A stretch of DNA of 64,000 nucleotides from CAVRZJ01 sp964594125 (GTDB lineage: Bacteria; Acidobacteriota; Thermoanaerobaculia; Thermoanaerobaculales; Thermoanaerobaculaceae): NCBI GenBank assembly GCA_964594125.1, contig CAZQLL010000001.1:174392-238391 (forward strand), read 5' to 3'. The position numbers and the translations under genes are program-made. The notes beneath the pieces are model-generated. The model was not told where the DNA came from. It searched no databases and was given only the letters and a program-made list of their open reading frames with translations. The stretch's first letter is position 1, and the number at the start of each line of letters is the position of its first letter. Positions 32,352 to 40,798 of the stretch are shown here, one piece after another.

Positions 32352-33980
32352 TTACCGCAGGCGGTGCGGGTTTGCCAGTACCGTGCCCTTGCGCACCCGG
32401 GCGAGGAAGCGCCGCGTCGCGGCGAGACGGGCGAGCGCGGCGGCCTTGCGGGCGCCCCGAGCGTACAGCGCCGGGATCGCCGCGGCCATGAACGCGCCGA
32501 AGTCGGCGTCGTACGGGTAGTACCACGGCATCGACCGGTCGCGCCCCCAATCGGCCGCCACGTACTTGATGTTGCACATCTCGAGGAACCCGTACGGGCC
32601 GTGCGTGCGGCCGATGCCGCTCTCCTTCAGGCCGCCCCACGACGCGGTCGACTCGCCGAACGCGACCACGCTCTCGTTGATCAGCACCACCCCGGCCTCG
32701 ACCTCGCGCTGCAGGCGGCGCGCGGTCGCGCGCGAACGCGTCCAGCCGGAGGCGCAGAGAGCGAAGCGGGATGCGTTGGCGCGCGTGATCGCCTCGTCGA
32801 TCGACTCGACCGGCACGACAGGCAGCACCGGCCCGAACGTCTCCTCCTGCATCACCGCCATGTCCTCGCGTACGTCGACGAGCACCGTCGGCGGGTAGTA
32901 GAGCCCCGGACCGTCCGGCAGGCTGCCGCCGCTGAGCGCCCGCGCACCGCCGGCGAGCGCCGCGGCGACCTGCGCGTGCACCTCCTCGCGCTGCTCGGCG
33001 GTGGCCATCGGTCCGATGTCGGTATCGGGATCGAACGGGTCGCCGACGCGCAGCCGCCGTGTCAGCTCGACGATGCGCCTCAGCACCTTCTCGAACACCG
33101 GCCGCTCGACGTACGCCCGCTCGATCGACGCGCAGGTCTGGCCGGTGTTCATGAAGGCGCCCCACACGATGCCGCGCGCGGTGCGCTCGACGTCGCAGTC
33201 GGCGGCGACGATCGCGGGGTCCTTGCCGCCGAGCTCGAGCTGCGACGGGACCAGCCGGGCGGCGAGGCGCTGCGCCACCCGCTTGCCGATCCCGACGGAG
33301 CCCGTGAACAGCACCTTCGCCACGGCGGGGTGGTCGACGAGCGCATCCGTCGCGCGACCGGGCAACGCCACCGCGTTGATCACGCCGGGGGGGAAGCCGG
33401 CGCGCCGCGCCATGTCGGCGAGCGCGAGGCCGATCAGGACGGTGGCGGACGCCGGCTTGAACACCACGGTGTTGCCGGCCGCCACCGCGGCCGCGATGCC
33501 GTTCATCGGGATGCCGACGGGGTAGTTCCACGGCGCGACGACGACGACGACGCCGAGCGGGTCGAAGCGGTAGCCGGCGCGCCAGTGCGAGAACAGCACG
33601 ATCCGCGGTCGGACCGGTTTGAAGGCGAGCAGCGAGGGGAGCTTCCTCGCGAGGTATGCGAGCACCTCGCATCCCGGGAAGACGTCGACCAGGCGCGCCT
33701 CGGCGACCGGCTTGCCGCCCTCGCGCGCCACCAGGGCGGCGAGGGAGTCCGCCTCGGCGACCATGATCTCCAGCCAGCGCAGGAGCAGGCGCTGCCGCTC
33801 GGCGGCTGCGGTGGCCGCCCACGCCGGGAACGCGACGCGGGCCGACTCCACGGCGGCGCGCGCGCCGCTCTCGTCGAGCGCGCTCACCTCGGCGATCACA
33901 TCGCCGGTCGCCGGATTGGAGGTGGCGATCGTCGCCGGTCCGGAAACGTCGCGGTTGTCGATGATCGATGTGAGCTGCAT
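32352..33980 (-). CDS. NAD(P)-dependent aldehyde dehydrogenase
   Basis: 542 residues from the ATG with AAGGAG nine bases upstream. ALDH fold with cofactor motif VVVVAPWNYPVGIPMNGI near 155, LFTGSVGIGKRV near 228, general base in LELGGKDPAIV (Glu ~249), nucleophile in MNTGQTCASIERAYV (Cys ~281) and EETFGPVLPVVPVESI near 385. Oxidises an aldehyde to the acid. The C-terminus is about 50 residues longer than a standard ALDH, and the family member most similar in style acts on succinic or medium-chain aldehydes; substrate not decided. The FHA gene lies 54 bp downstream. Confidence 0.92.
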   Translation of the reverse strand: MQLTSIIDNRDVSGPATIATSNPATGDVIAEVSALDESGARAAVESARVAFPAWAATAAAERQRLLLRWLEIMVAEADSLAALVAREGGKPVAEARLVDVFPGCEVLAYLARKLPSLLAFKPVRPRIVLFSHWRAGYRFDPLGVVVVVAPWNYPVGIPMNGIAAAVAAGNTVVFKPASATVLIGLALADMARRAGFPPGVINAVALPGRATDALVDHPAVAKVLFTGSVGIGKRVAQRLAARLVPSQLELGGKDPAIVAADCDVERTARGIVWGAFMNTGQTCASIERAYVERPVFEKVLRRIVELTRRLRVGDPFDPDTDIGPMATAEQREEVHAQVAAALAGGARALSGGSLPDGPGLYYPPTVLVDVREDMAVMQEETFGPVLPVVPVESIDEAITRANASRFALCASGWTRSRATARRLQREVEAGVVLINESVVAFGESTASWGGLKESGIGRTHGPYGFLEMCNIKYVAADWGRDRSMPWYYPYDADFGAFMAAAIPALYARGARKAAALARLAATRRFLARVRKGTVLANPHRLR

Positions 33981-34030
33981 GGCCCGCTCCTTGCGACAGG
34001 CTAGCACGATGACGCACTGCGGCAAAGAGC

Positions 34031-34058
34031 GTGGTTCGTGGTTCGTGGTCGTGGTTCG
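34031..34058. repeat. Short tandem GTGGTTC repeats
   Basis: GTGGTTC occurs as GTGGTTC-GTGGTTC-GTGGTC-GTGGTTC between the divergent aldehyde dehydrogenase and thioesterase genes. No role is evident. Confidence 0.6.
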
Positions 34059-34124
34059 AGAACCGCGGCGGCCTGTCGTGCCAGGGCACAGGTCTCGCGG
34101 CGCGCCCACGGCGCGCGGCGCACG

Positions 34125-34130
34125 TACAAT
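34125..34130 (+). promoter_or_regulatory. -10 box TACAAT six bases before the thioesterase ATG
   Basis: TACAAT, then CCGGGT, then ATG at 34137. The spacing places the transcription start at the start codon, without a ribosome binding site. Confidence 0.55.
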
Positions 34131-34136
34131 CCGGGT

Positions 34137-34553
34137 ATGACGGCAGACTTCTACGCGATTCCGATCCGCGTGCGGTACGCCGAGACCGACCAGATGGGCG
34201 TCGTCCACCACAGCGTGTACCCGGTGTGGTTCGAGGCGGCGCGCACCGCGTTCTCGCGCGCGGTCGGTTTCCCCTACGCCGAGTGGGAGCGGCAGGGCGT
34301 GCTGCTGATGGTCTCGGATCTCTCGTGCCGCTACCGGCTGCCGGCGCGCTACGACGACGAGGTGACCGTCGGCGTCCGCGTCGCCGAGGCGGCCAGCCGG
34401 CGCGTGGTGTTCGCCTACCGCGTCGAGGGGCCGGGCGGCGAGCTGCTGGCCGAGGGCGAGACGCGCCACCTGGTGGTCGACCGCGCCACGGGGCGGCCGA
34501 TGGTGCTGCCGGAGGGCTTTCGCACGGCGCTGCTGCGGCGGCCCGCCCGCTGA
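34137..34553 (+). CDS. Hot-dog-fold acyl-CoA thioesterase (YbgC/4HBT type)
   Basis: 138 residues. The catalytic block RVRYAETDQMGVVHHSVYPVWFEAARTAF near residues 10-38 carries the Asp of the 4-hydroxybenzoyl-CoA thioesterase/YbgC family, followed by beta strands and a short C-terminus. It hydrolyses short acyl-CoA or related thioesters. In many bacteria YbgC sits with tol-pal genes; here the tonB-exbBD operon is 1.2 kb away, separated by the exosortase pair. It converges on the exosortase-associated gene. Confidence 0.88.
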   Translation: MTADFYAIPIRVRYAETDQMGVVHHSVYPVWFEAARTAFSRAVGFPYAEWERQGVLLMVSDLSCRYRLPARYDDEVTVGVRVAEAASRRVVFAYRVEGPGGELLAEGETRHLVVDRATGRPMVLPEGFRTALLRRPAR

Positions 34554-34577
34554 CGGGGAGCCAAGGATGACTGGGCT

Positions 34578-35156
34578 CTACTCGACAGGCAGCCCGACGA
34601 GCTCCTGCACCCGCCGCGGGAACGCCCCGACCCACAGCAGCAGCGGCAGGCAGAAGGTGACCGGCAGGTCGAAGAAGTAGCGCAGGGAGCCATAGACGTT
34701 GCGCGCGAGATCGGAGTAGTTGACCGTGCTCCACTCGCCGAGCGAGAACGCATAGAAGCAGCGGAGCTGCAGCAACACCGAGAGCAGGTGCGAGAGCGCC
34801 AGGATCGGCAGCGCGTAGGCCAGCTGCCGCCACCCGCCGCGCCGCAGCGCCCCCGGCAGCGCCAGCACCAGGGCGAGGAACGGGATCACGTTGAAGGTGA
34901 TCTGCGTCATCGAGATGCGCAGGCGGGCAGAGTCGCTCCTGAGGTCCGTGCGGGCGAGCACCGCGTGGTCGCCGTCGGCCTGCACCAGCGCGGCGCGCGG
35001 GAACTCGGTCTGGCGCGCCACGGCCTGCGCGGCCTCGCACAGGGCCGTGTTGTACGGCCGCTTGCCGGCGTACCAGACGGCCGCGGCGACCAGGACCGCG
35101 ACCGGCAGCCGCCGCAGGAAGCGGCGCAGCTCAGCCGCGGGAGGGCGCGAGGGCAT
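34578..35156 (-). CDS. Exosortase H-associated membrane protein
   Basis: 192 residues with a short N-terminal helix (LPVAVLVAAAVWYAG), a periplasmic stretch, and three C-terminal hydrophobic helices (FNVIPFLALVLALPGAL, LAYALPILALSHLLSVLL, FCLPLLLWVGAF). It matches the membrane protein that accompanies XrtH. It overlaps the xrtH 3' end by 26 bp on the same strand, so translation is probably coupled. It likely assists sorting or substrate modification. Confidence 0.8.
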   Translation of the reverse strand: MPSRPPAAELRRFLRRLPVAVLVAAAVWYAGKRPYNTALCEAAQAVARQTEFPRAALVQADGDHAVLARTDLRSDSARLRISMTQITFNVIPFLALVLALPGALRRGGWRQLAYALPILALSHLLSVLLQLRCFYAFSLGEWSTVNYSDLARNVYGSLRYFFDLPVTFCLPLLLWVGAFPRRVQELVGLPVE

Positions 35157-35649
35157 AGCGGTTCACCCAGACGAGCCAGAGGACGACGCCGAGGACGATG
35201 ATCACCGACTGCCAGACGAACACGTGCGCGGCGGAGAACCACTGCGGCCTGAACACGCCGATGTAGAAGAGCGACACGACCCTGAGGATGTTGGCGACCT
35301 GGATCGCCAAGAAGCCGAGCAGGAGGCCGATGGCCTTCCTGCGCCACGGCGCCGGGAACGCCAGCACCCCGCTGGCGAAGATCAGGATCGCCTCCAGCCC
35401 GTTGCACCCGTTGTAGATGACCACCGAGAAGCGGGGCGACGAAAGCACCTGCTCGCGCACCGTGGCGCCCTCGCCGAACAGGTTGAGCACCACCTTCGAC
35501 TCGTGCGCGACGAACGTCGTGTACGGGTTGACGACGCGGTCGTTGACCGGACGGAGCGCGAGGACGAAGAAGCCGACGCCGAGGATCACCGCGTAGCGGA
35601 CGATGAAGCGCGCCGCCGGCGTCGCGACGAGGTCTCTGAGCTTGCCCAT
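35131..35649 (-). CDS. xrtH: Exosortase H, membrane transpeptidase for C-terminal sorting signals
   Basis: 172 residues, the short exosortase form with four to five helices. The catalytic triad is visible: Cys in IYNGCNGLEAILIFASG, Arg in NILRVVSLFYIGV and His in AAHVFVWQSVIIVLG. XrtH-type enzymes are linked to IPTLxxWG-CTERM proteins, which they are thought to cleave and export to the cell surface together with exopolysaccharide. No CTERM protein is in the window. The ATG is preceded only by a weak GAGA; its associated protein follows with a 26-bp overlap. Confidence 0.88.
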   Translation of the reverse strand: MGKLRDLVATPAARFIVRYAVILGVGFFVLALRPVNDRVVNPYTTFVAHESKVVLNLFGEGATVREQVLSSPRFSVVIYNGCNGLEAILIFASGVLAFPAPWRRKAIGLLLGFLAIQVANILRVVSLFYIGVFRPQWFSAAHVFVWQSVIIVLGVVLWLVWVNRYALAPSRG

Positions 35650-35791
35650 GGCGGCGCATTCTCGGCGCTGCGGCCGGCGGCCGTCAAGCCGCCGCCCCCG
35701 ACGAACTGGCCTCGGCGGACGACGGTTCGGCGTCGGCGGGAGGCTGGGAGCACCCTCGCGGCTGGCATGTCTCTTGTAGTATTCGCCGCGG

Positions 35792-36694
35792 ATGGGCTGG
35801 CTTCGCGACCACCGCTTCCGGCTCGCGCTGGAGCTCTCGGTGCTGCTGCACCTGCTGCTGGCGTGGCTCCTGCCCCAGGCGGTGGCGCTGGCGGCAGGCC
35901 TGCTGCCGGCGACCGCCCAGACCGCGGCGCTGCCGCCCCCGGAGCCCGAGTCGCCGATCCGCTTCGAGCTCGTCGAGCTCCCCGACCAGCGGGAGGAGCC
36001 GCCCGCGCGCCAGCGTGCGCCGCTTTCCGACCTCTCGCGCCGGGCACACGGCGGCGAGGGGGACCCCGCGGAGCGACCGGGAGTCAGCGGCACGACGCCG
36101 GACCTCCGCCTGGCGCCCCCGGCGCCCGCCGTGCCGCCGCGGCCGCAGGCGCCCCGCGGCGTCCCCTCGGCGGCCGACGCGAGCGACGCGCCGCCGGTGG
36201 CGGAGCGCTCCCCCGCGGGCGCCGGCGACGTGCTCGTGCAACCGCGGGACGAGGAGCGCCAGGAGCCCCCGGTCCTCAAGGGCCTGGCCGCGCTGCGCTC
36301 GCCGGGCGCCCAGCCGGGCGCGGCGCCGGACCGCCGCGGCGGCAGGGCGGACCTCGGCGCGCTCTCGTTCGACACCCAGTGGTACGACTGGGGCCCGTAC
36401 GCAGCCGAGATGCTGCGCCGCATCCGCTACCATTGGCAGATCCCGGAAATCGCCCGGCTCGGCGTGCTGGGCGTCACGCGCATCCACTTCTACATCGCCA
36501 AGACGGGCGCCGTGTCCGACCTCGAGGTCCTGATGGACGCCGAGCATCCGCCGATGACCTTCGCCGCACGCGACGCCATCCTGGACGCGTCACCGCTGCC
36601 GCCGCTGCCGGCGGACCTGCACTCCGAGCGCGAGGGCGTGACCATCACCTTCTACTACAACACCCGGCCGCCCGAAGACGGCGGTGGGAGGTAA
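35792..36694 (+). CDS. TonB-family energy transducer
   Basis: 300 residues: N-terminal transmembrane helix (~11-34, LALELSVLLHLLLAWLLP), a long Pro/Ala/Glu-rich periplasmic spacer (~45-190), and a TonB C-terminal domain (WYDWGPYAAEMLRRIRYHW, GVTRIHFYIAKTGAVSDLEV, SPLPPLP). It transfers proton-motive energy from the ExbB/ExbD-type motor to outer-membrane receptors or to an envelope-tethering partner. A -10-like TAGTAT ends nine bases before the ATG. The motor genes follow 2 bp downstream. Confidence 0.85.
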   Translation: MGWLRDHRFRLALELSVLLHLLLAWLLPQAVALAAGLLPATAQTAALPPPEPESPIRFELVELPDQREEPPARQRAPLSDLSRRAHGGEGDPAERPGVSGTTPDLRLAPPAPAVPPRPQAPRGVPSAADASDAPPVAERSPAGAGDVLVQPRDEERQEPPVLKGLAALRSPGAQPGAAPDRRGGRADLGALSFDTQWYDWGPYAAEMLRRIRYHWQIPEIARLGVLGVTRIHFYIAKTGAVSDLEVLMDAEHPPMTFAARDAILDASPLPPLPADLHSEREGVTITFYYNTRPPEDGGGR

Positions 36695-36696
36695 GC

Positions 36697-37320
36697 GTGT
36701 TCAACTGGTTCATCCAAGGCGGCCCCGTGATGTACCCCCTGGCCGTCCTCTCCATCGTCGGCGGCGCGATCATCCTGGAGCGGCTTCTGGTGCTGCGGCC
36801 GGCCCGCTTCCTCGACCCGGCGCACGTCGCAGTGGTCTCCGAGCTGCTGGCAGCCCGCGACTTCCAGCGGGCGGCGCAGTACTGCCGCGAGCACCCGGGA
36901 CCTTTCGCCACGCTGGTCTCGGCGCTGATCGAGAACCGCAACGCGCCGTACGACGAGCTCCGCGAGGTGCTCGAGGACACCGGCCGCCACCAGCTCCGCC
37001 AGCTCGAACGCGGGCTGCCGGCGCTCAGCACCGTGGTCGCCGCCGCTCCGCTGCTCGGGCTGCTCGGCACCGTCCTCGGGATGATCCAGGTGTTCGAGGC
37101 GATCTCCTTGCAGGGCACGGTGCGCGGCGAGTACCTCTCGAGCGGCATCGCGCAGGCGCTGATCACGACGGCCGCGGGGCTGATCATCGCCATCCCGTTC
37201 CTGTTCCTCCACGCCTTCCTGGAGGGCCGGGCGGAGAGCCTCGTGCACGCCATCGAGGCCAGAATCATCGAGCTGCTCCACCTGGTCCGGCGCGAGCAGC
37301 ACCAGGCGGCGGTCCAATGA
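36697..37320 (+). CDS. exbB: ExbB/TolQ/MotA-family proton channel subunit
   Basis: 207 residues from GTG with GGGAGG six bases upstream, two bases after the tonB-like stop. Three helices: MYPLAVLSIVGGAIILERLL near 12-32, the conserved STVVAAAPLLGLLGTVLGMI near 110-130, and ITTAAGLIIAIPFLFLHAF near 150-170. It forms the pentameric stator of the inner-membrane proton channel that drives the TonB protein. The stop overlaps the exbD start (ATGA). Confidence 0.9.
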   Translation: MFNWFIQGGPVMYPLAVLSIVGGAIILERLLVLRPARFLDPAHVAVVSELLAARDFQRAAQYCREHPGPFATLVSALIENRNAPYDELREVLEDTGRHQLRQLERGLPALSTVVAAAPLLGLLGTVLGMIQVFEAISLQGTVRGEYLSSGIAQALITTAAGLIIAIPFLFLHAFLEGRAESLVHAIEARIIELLHLVRREQHQAAVQ

Positions 37321-37748
37321 AGCTCTCGCGCGGCCGCAGGCGAGCGCGCGGGATCGACATCTCGCCGCTCATCGACGTGGTGTTCCAGCTCCTGCTCTTC
37401 TATGCGGTGACGACGCAGTTCGTCGCCGAGGAGCGGCTGAAGTTGGCGCTGCCGGAGGCGCGGACCGCCGAGCAGGCGCAGGGCGACAGGCCGCGCGTGG
37501 CTGAGGTCCTCGTCACCGCCGGCGGCGACATCCTGGTCGGCGGCACCCGCGTGCGCGAGCAGGACCTCGAACGCGAGATCCGCCGCCTGGTGGCCGGCTC
37601 GCCCGACAAGGCGCTGACGATCCGCGGCGACCGCGGCGCCAACTACGGCGCCGTCGTCAAGGTGCTCGACCTGGCGCGCGCCGCGGGCGCAAAGGCGATC
37701 AACATGTCGGCGGTCAAGCCCAGCGAGCAGCCGGCCGGGCCGCGCTGA
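37317..37748 (+). CDS. exbD: ExbD/TolR-family proton channel subunit
   Basis: 143 residues. A single N-terminal helix contains the proton-carrying Asp in DISPLIDVVFQLLLFYAV; the rest is a periplasmic domain (VLVTAGGDILVGGTRV, LTIRGDRGANYGAVVKVLDLAR). Together with the ExbB-like subunit and the TonB-like protein it forms a complete three-gene energy-transduction operon with overlaps and 2-bp spacing. Confidence 0.9.
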   Translation: MKLSRGRRRARGIDISPLIDVVFQLLLFYAVTTQFVAEERLKLALPEARTAEQAQGDRPRVAEVLVTAGGDILVGGTRVREQDLEREIRRLVAGSPDKALTIRGDRGANYGAVVKVLDLARAAGAKAINMSAVKPSEQPAGPR

Positions 37749-37858
37749 CCCGGCCGCGCGGGAAGGCGCGCCGCAATCCCGCCGCGCGCGCTCGCGCGCC
37801 CCCTCCGGCGGCCCCCGCGGCGCTTGCCGCCTGCAGCCGGCGCCGCCATACTCCCGCC

Positions 37859-39709
37859 GTGGCCCGCGAGCATGACACCGCGCCCGCCGGCGAAACGGCG
37901 CTCCCGCTGCTGCCGGTCCTGCTTGCCGTCGTCGGCGCGGTGGTACTCGTCGCGGTGTTCCCGCTCACGGGGACGGGGTACGTCACGCCCGACGACTACG
38001 CCTACGCCGTCTGGGCGCGCGCCGACGGGCGCTGGACCGAGGTGTGGCGCAACGCCGTCGCGTCCGGACGGCTGACGATGCTGTTCCACGTCCCCCTCAC
38101 CTTCGTGCCGCACGCGCTCGACGTCCGTGCGTACCTCAAAGCCGTGCAGATCGGCAGCCTCGTCGGGACCGTGGCGCTCTTCGCCTGGGCGTTCGCGCGC
38201 GCCGCCGGCGAGCGCTACCACGGCATCGTCGCTGCGCTGCTTTTCGCCGCCGTGCTCCCGAACATGTGGGAGCACCACCTCTACGCCGCCTACCCGTTCG
38301 TGTTCCAGCTCGGGGCGGCGCTGGTCCTTCTTGCCCTGCTCGCCTTCCTCGGGCGGCTCGACGGCGCGTCGCGCCTGCACGGCGCACTTGCCGGCGTGCT
38401 GTTCTTCCTCGCGCTGCTCACCTACGAGGCGTTCCTCACCCACGCCGCGCTCTTCGCCGCCCTGGCCTGGGAGGCGAGGCGGCGCATCGGCGCCCGCGCC
38501 GCCTGGCGCGCCCTCGCGCCCGTACTCGTCGCCGCCGCGGTCTTCGTCGCGGCATACGCGTCGTGGCGTGCCGCCTGCCCGTCCGACTACGCCGGGGCCC
38601 GGATCGACCCGCACCGGTTCGAGCTCGCCGCGGCGCTGCGCGTCGTCCGCCAGCTCTCGCTCTCGGCGCTGCCGGGGTTCGCCTGGGCCCATTTCGGCAC
38701 GGTGCACGAACGCTTCGCCGCCACGCCGGCGGGGTTCTCGCGCGATGCCGCCGGGCTCCTCGCCGCCCTCCGCGTCGAGTGGGTGCTCAAGGCGCTGCTG
38801 GTCGGCCTCGGCGTCTGGCTGGCGCAGCGCCTCCGCCCGCGGCGGCACCCGGCCGACCGCCTCGGACCGCCTCTCGCGCTGGGCGCGCTGCTCGTCATCC
38901 TGCCGACGCTGCCCCTGGCGCTGACCCCCAAGTACCAGGAGTGGATCGCCGCGGGGACGCAGGCGTACGTCGTCACCTACCTCTCGTTCTTCGGCGTGAT
39001 CGTGGCGGCGACCGCGGTGACCGCCCGGCTCGCCGGCCTCGGCGAGGGACGCTTGGGGAACCTGGCCGCGGCCGCCTGCGCCTGCACCTGGGCCGCCCTG
39101 TCGCTGGTCACCGATGCCGGCAGCCAGGCGATGCACCGCTCGCAGGCGCTCGAGCGGGAGCGGTGGACGCTGTTCCGGACACTGCTGGCCTCGCGCGACG
39201 TCGCCGCCATTCCGGACGGGAGCTGCGTGCTGCTCGACGGCCTGACGCGGTCGCTGGTGCTCGGAGGCTACACGCCGTTCCTGTGGCAGGTGGAGACGCT
39301 CGAGCGGACCGGCAAGGCGCTCGCCTGCACCGACGATCGCGCCGCCTTTGCGCGCTGCGCCGCTGGGGGCCGGGCGGCGTTCCTCATCCGCTTCCGCCAG
39401 GAGGAGAACGCCGCCAACCAGCTCATCGCGCTGGCGCCGGTGGCGCGGGCGGACGCCTCGCCGCTTGCAGGCGACCAGGCGGTGATCTACTACTCGGGCG
39501 TGGCGCGCCGTTTCTCGCTGCTGCTGCGCACCGCCGGCGAGAGCCGCACCGTGACGGTCAGCGTGAACGGAACGACGACCGCGGGCGCCGGCGGTCTCGT
39601 TGTCGTGCCGATCGCGCTCGCTCCCGGCGAGAGGATGCCGGTGCGCCGCGAGGTCGCACTGCCCGGGATGGCGCTCGACGCGATCTCCGCCACCGCGTTC
39701 GCCGAGTGA
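37859..39709 (+). CDS. Large polytopic membrane protein, glycosyltransferase-39/GtrII-like layout
   Basis: 616 residues from GTG. About ten hydrophobic helices fill residues 18-440 (LPVLLAVVGAVVLVAVFPL, GVLFFLALLTYEAFLTHAAL, LLVILPTLPLAL). A conserved-looking loop TPDDYAYAVWARADG after the first helix resembles the Asp-containing first periplasmic loop of GT-C enzymes. The C-terminal ~170 residues are soluble and periplasmic. A lipid-linked sugar transferase is the best guess, without a decisive motif. CATACT ends six bases before the GTG. Its stop abuts the convergent DUF302 stop with no gap. Confidence 0.55.
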   Translation: MAREHDTAPAGETALPLLPVLLAVVGAVVLVAVFPLTGTGYVTPDDYAYAVWARADGRWTEVWRNAVASGRLTMLFHVPLTFVPHALDVRAYLKAVQIGSLVGTVALFAWAFARAAGERYHGIVAALLFAAVLPNMWEHHLYAAYPFVFQLGAALVLLALLAFLGRLDGASRLHGALAGVLFFLALLTYEAFLTHAALFAALAWEARRRIGARAAWRALAPVLVAAAVFVAAYASWRAACPSDYAGARIDPHRFELAAALRVVRQLSLSALPGFAWAHFGTVHERFAATPAGFSRDAAGLLAALRVEWVLKALLVGLGVWLAQRLRPRRHPADRLGPPLALGALLVILPTLPLALTPKYQEWIAAGTQAYVVTYLSFFGVIVAATAVTARLAGLGEGRLGNLAAAACACTWAALSLVTDAGSQAMHRSQALERERWTLFRTLLASRDVAAIPDGSCVLLDGLTRSLVLGGYTPFLWQVETLERTGKALACTDDRAAFARCAAGGRAAFLIRFRQEENAANQLIALAPVARADASPLAGDQAVIYYSGVARRFSLLLRTAGESRTVTVSVNGTTTAGAGGLVVVPIALAPGERMPVRREVALPGMALDAISATAFAE

Positions 39710-40108
39710 CTACCGCTCGAGCGCGGCGACGACGCGGCGCAGGGCGGCGCCGACGTGCTCGCCCACCGGCAGCAGCGCCGGGTTCGCGACCATGCCCATC
39801 GCTCCCTGCGGATTCATGGCGCGCACCACCGTGCGGCCGCCCTCGACCGACACCGTGACGTTGCACGGCAGGAGGACGCCGACCTCCGGCGACGCCGCCA
39901 GCGCGGCATGCGCAGACGCCGGGTGGCAGGCGCCGAGGATCAGGTACGGCTCGCGCTCGACCCCGAGCTTCGCCTTCATGGCGGCCTGCACGTCGATCTC
40001 GGCCAGGACGCCGAACCCTTCCTTCGCCAGCGCCTCGCGCGCCGCCTTCACCGCCTCGGCGAACCCCAGCGCCGACTCCGCCTCGTACGCCACCTGCGTC
40101 ACCTTCAT
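39710..40108 (-). CDS. DUF302 family protein
   Basis: 132 residues from the ATG preceded by GGAGGATCC. DUF302 pattern: AKEGFGVLAEIDVQAAMKAKLG, then YLILGACHPASAHAAL and the Cys-containing LLPCNVTVSVEGG, ending in MGMVANPALLPV. The family is small, cytosolic and of unknown activity, often found near sulfur or redox genes. Its Cys is conserved here. The stop codons of this gene and the convergent membrane-protein gene touch. Confidence 0.88.
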   Translation of the reverse strand: MKVTQVAYEAESALGFAEAVKAAREALAKEGFGVLAEIDVQAAMKAKLGVEREPYLILGACHPASAHAALAASPEVGVLLPCNVTVSVEGGRTVVRAMNPQGAMGMVANPALLPVGEHVGAALRRVVAALER

Positions 40109-40240
40109 CGGATCCTCCGTCACCGCCGTACCGGCGCCGCGGCGCAGCCGCGGACAGCCCCGCGCTCACCGGCGCGGTCGGCCGACGCACGCACCCCGCC
40201 CACGGCCGTCACTCCTGCGCTCTTCCATCTGCCCTACCTG

Positions 40241-40257
40241 CGCGCCCGCCGGGCGCG
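40241..40257 (-). terminator. Candidate terminator hairpin downstream of the small zinc-ribbon genes
   Basis: CGCGCCC-gcc-GGGCGCG, 14 bp beyond the stop of the FmdB-like gene on the minus strand. No T-tract follows, so its role is uncertain. Confidence 0.35.
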
Positions 40258-40270
40258 CCGCTCACGACGC

Positions 40271-40492
40271 TCAGGAGAACCCGCCGGAGCCGCACGCAGC
40301 GGCGCTCGCGGCCCCGCACGGCATCGCGCCGCCGTTCGCGGACGAACCCGCGCTCGCAAACGTCGAGAGCTGCTTGACAACCTCGGTGCTGCCGCATCCC
40401 GGGCAGGCGACGCCCTCGCGGCCTGCGCCCAGGCGCTGCAGCACCTCGAAGCGGCGGCCGCAGCCGCGGCATGTGTACTCGTACAGTGGCAT
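40271..40492 (-). CDS. FmdB-family zinc-ribbon protein
   Basis: 73 residues. MPLYEYTCRGCGRRFEVLQ and then VACPGCGSTEVVKQLSTF form the classic FmdB/CxxC regulatory zinc ribbon, followed by a Gly/Ala/Ser-rich tail with two more Cys. The ATG overlaps the final TGA of the upstream UGA-containing ORF by one base (TGATG). Family function is unknown, though FmdB was named as a regulator of amidase genes. Confidence 0.85.
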   Translation of the reverse strand: MPLYEYTCRGCGRRFEVLQRLGAGREGVACPGCGSTEVVKQLSTFASAGSSANGGAMPCGAASAAACGSGGFS

Positions 40493-40692
40493 CACGTACC
40501 TCCGCAGCTCGTACCCCACATCGCGTCCCACACGCTTCCCGGGACGCCGTCGGGGAACACCTCGCTGGTTGCGAACACCGCGCCGCAGCTCCGGCACCGC
40601 CAGAGCAGCGAACCTCAGGTCGGCACCGGCCGCAGCGGCCCGCCGCACGCCCGGCACGCGCCGGTGCGCTGATCGCTCTCGGTTTCCGCCAT
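40492..40692 (-). CDS. Zinc-ribbon ORF interrupted by one in-frame UGA (recoded or pseudogene)
   Basis: Reads MAETESDQRTGACRACGGPL-RPVPT, then UGA at codon 26, then GSLLWRCRSCGAVFATSEVF to a second TGA at codon 67. The two CxxC pairs (residues 13-16 and 33-36) that would make one zinc ribbon lie on either side of the UGA, so the frame is meaningful across it. Sixteen bases after the UGA is a GGT loop closed by an 11-bp stem (GCTGCTCTGGC with GCCGGAGCTGC). Selenocysteine insertion, recent nonsense mutation and sequence error all remain possible. It begins one base after a TGA in the frame of the preceding small ORF. Confidence 0.5.
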
Positions 40693-40798
40693 CTCACGGC
40701 TCCCCGCGCCCGGCCGGCCGCTCGTCGCCGTCGCGGGCATCGCGCCCGCACGCCGCCTGCCGCGCTCCGTCCCGGCCGCCGACCGGACCGGGCACCGC

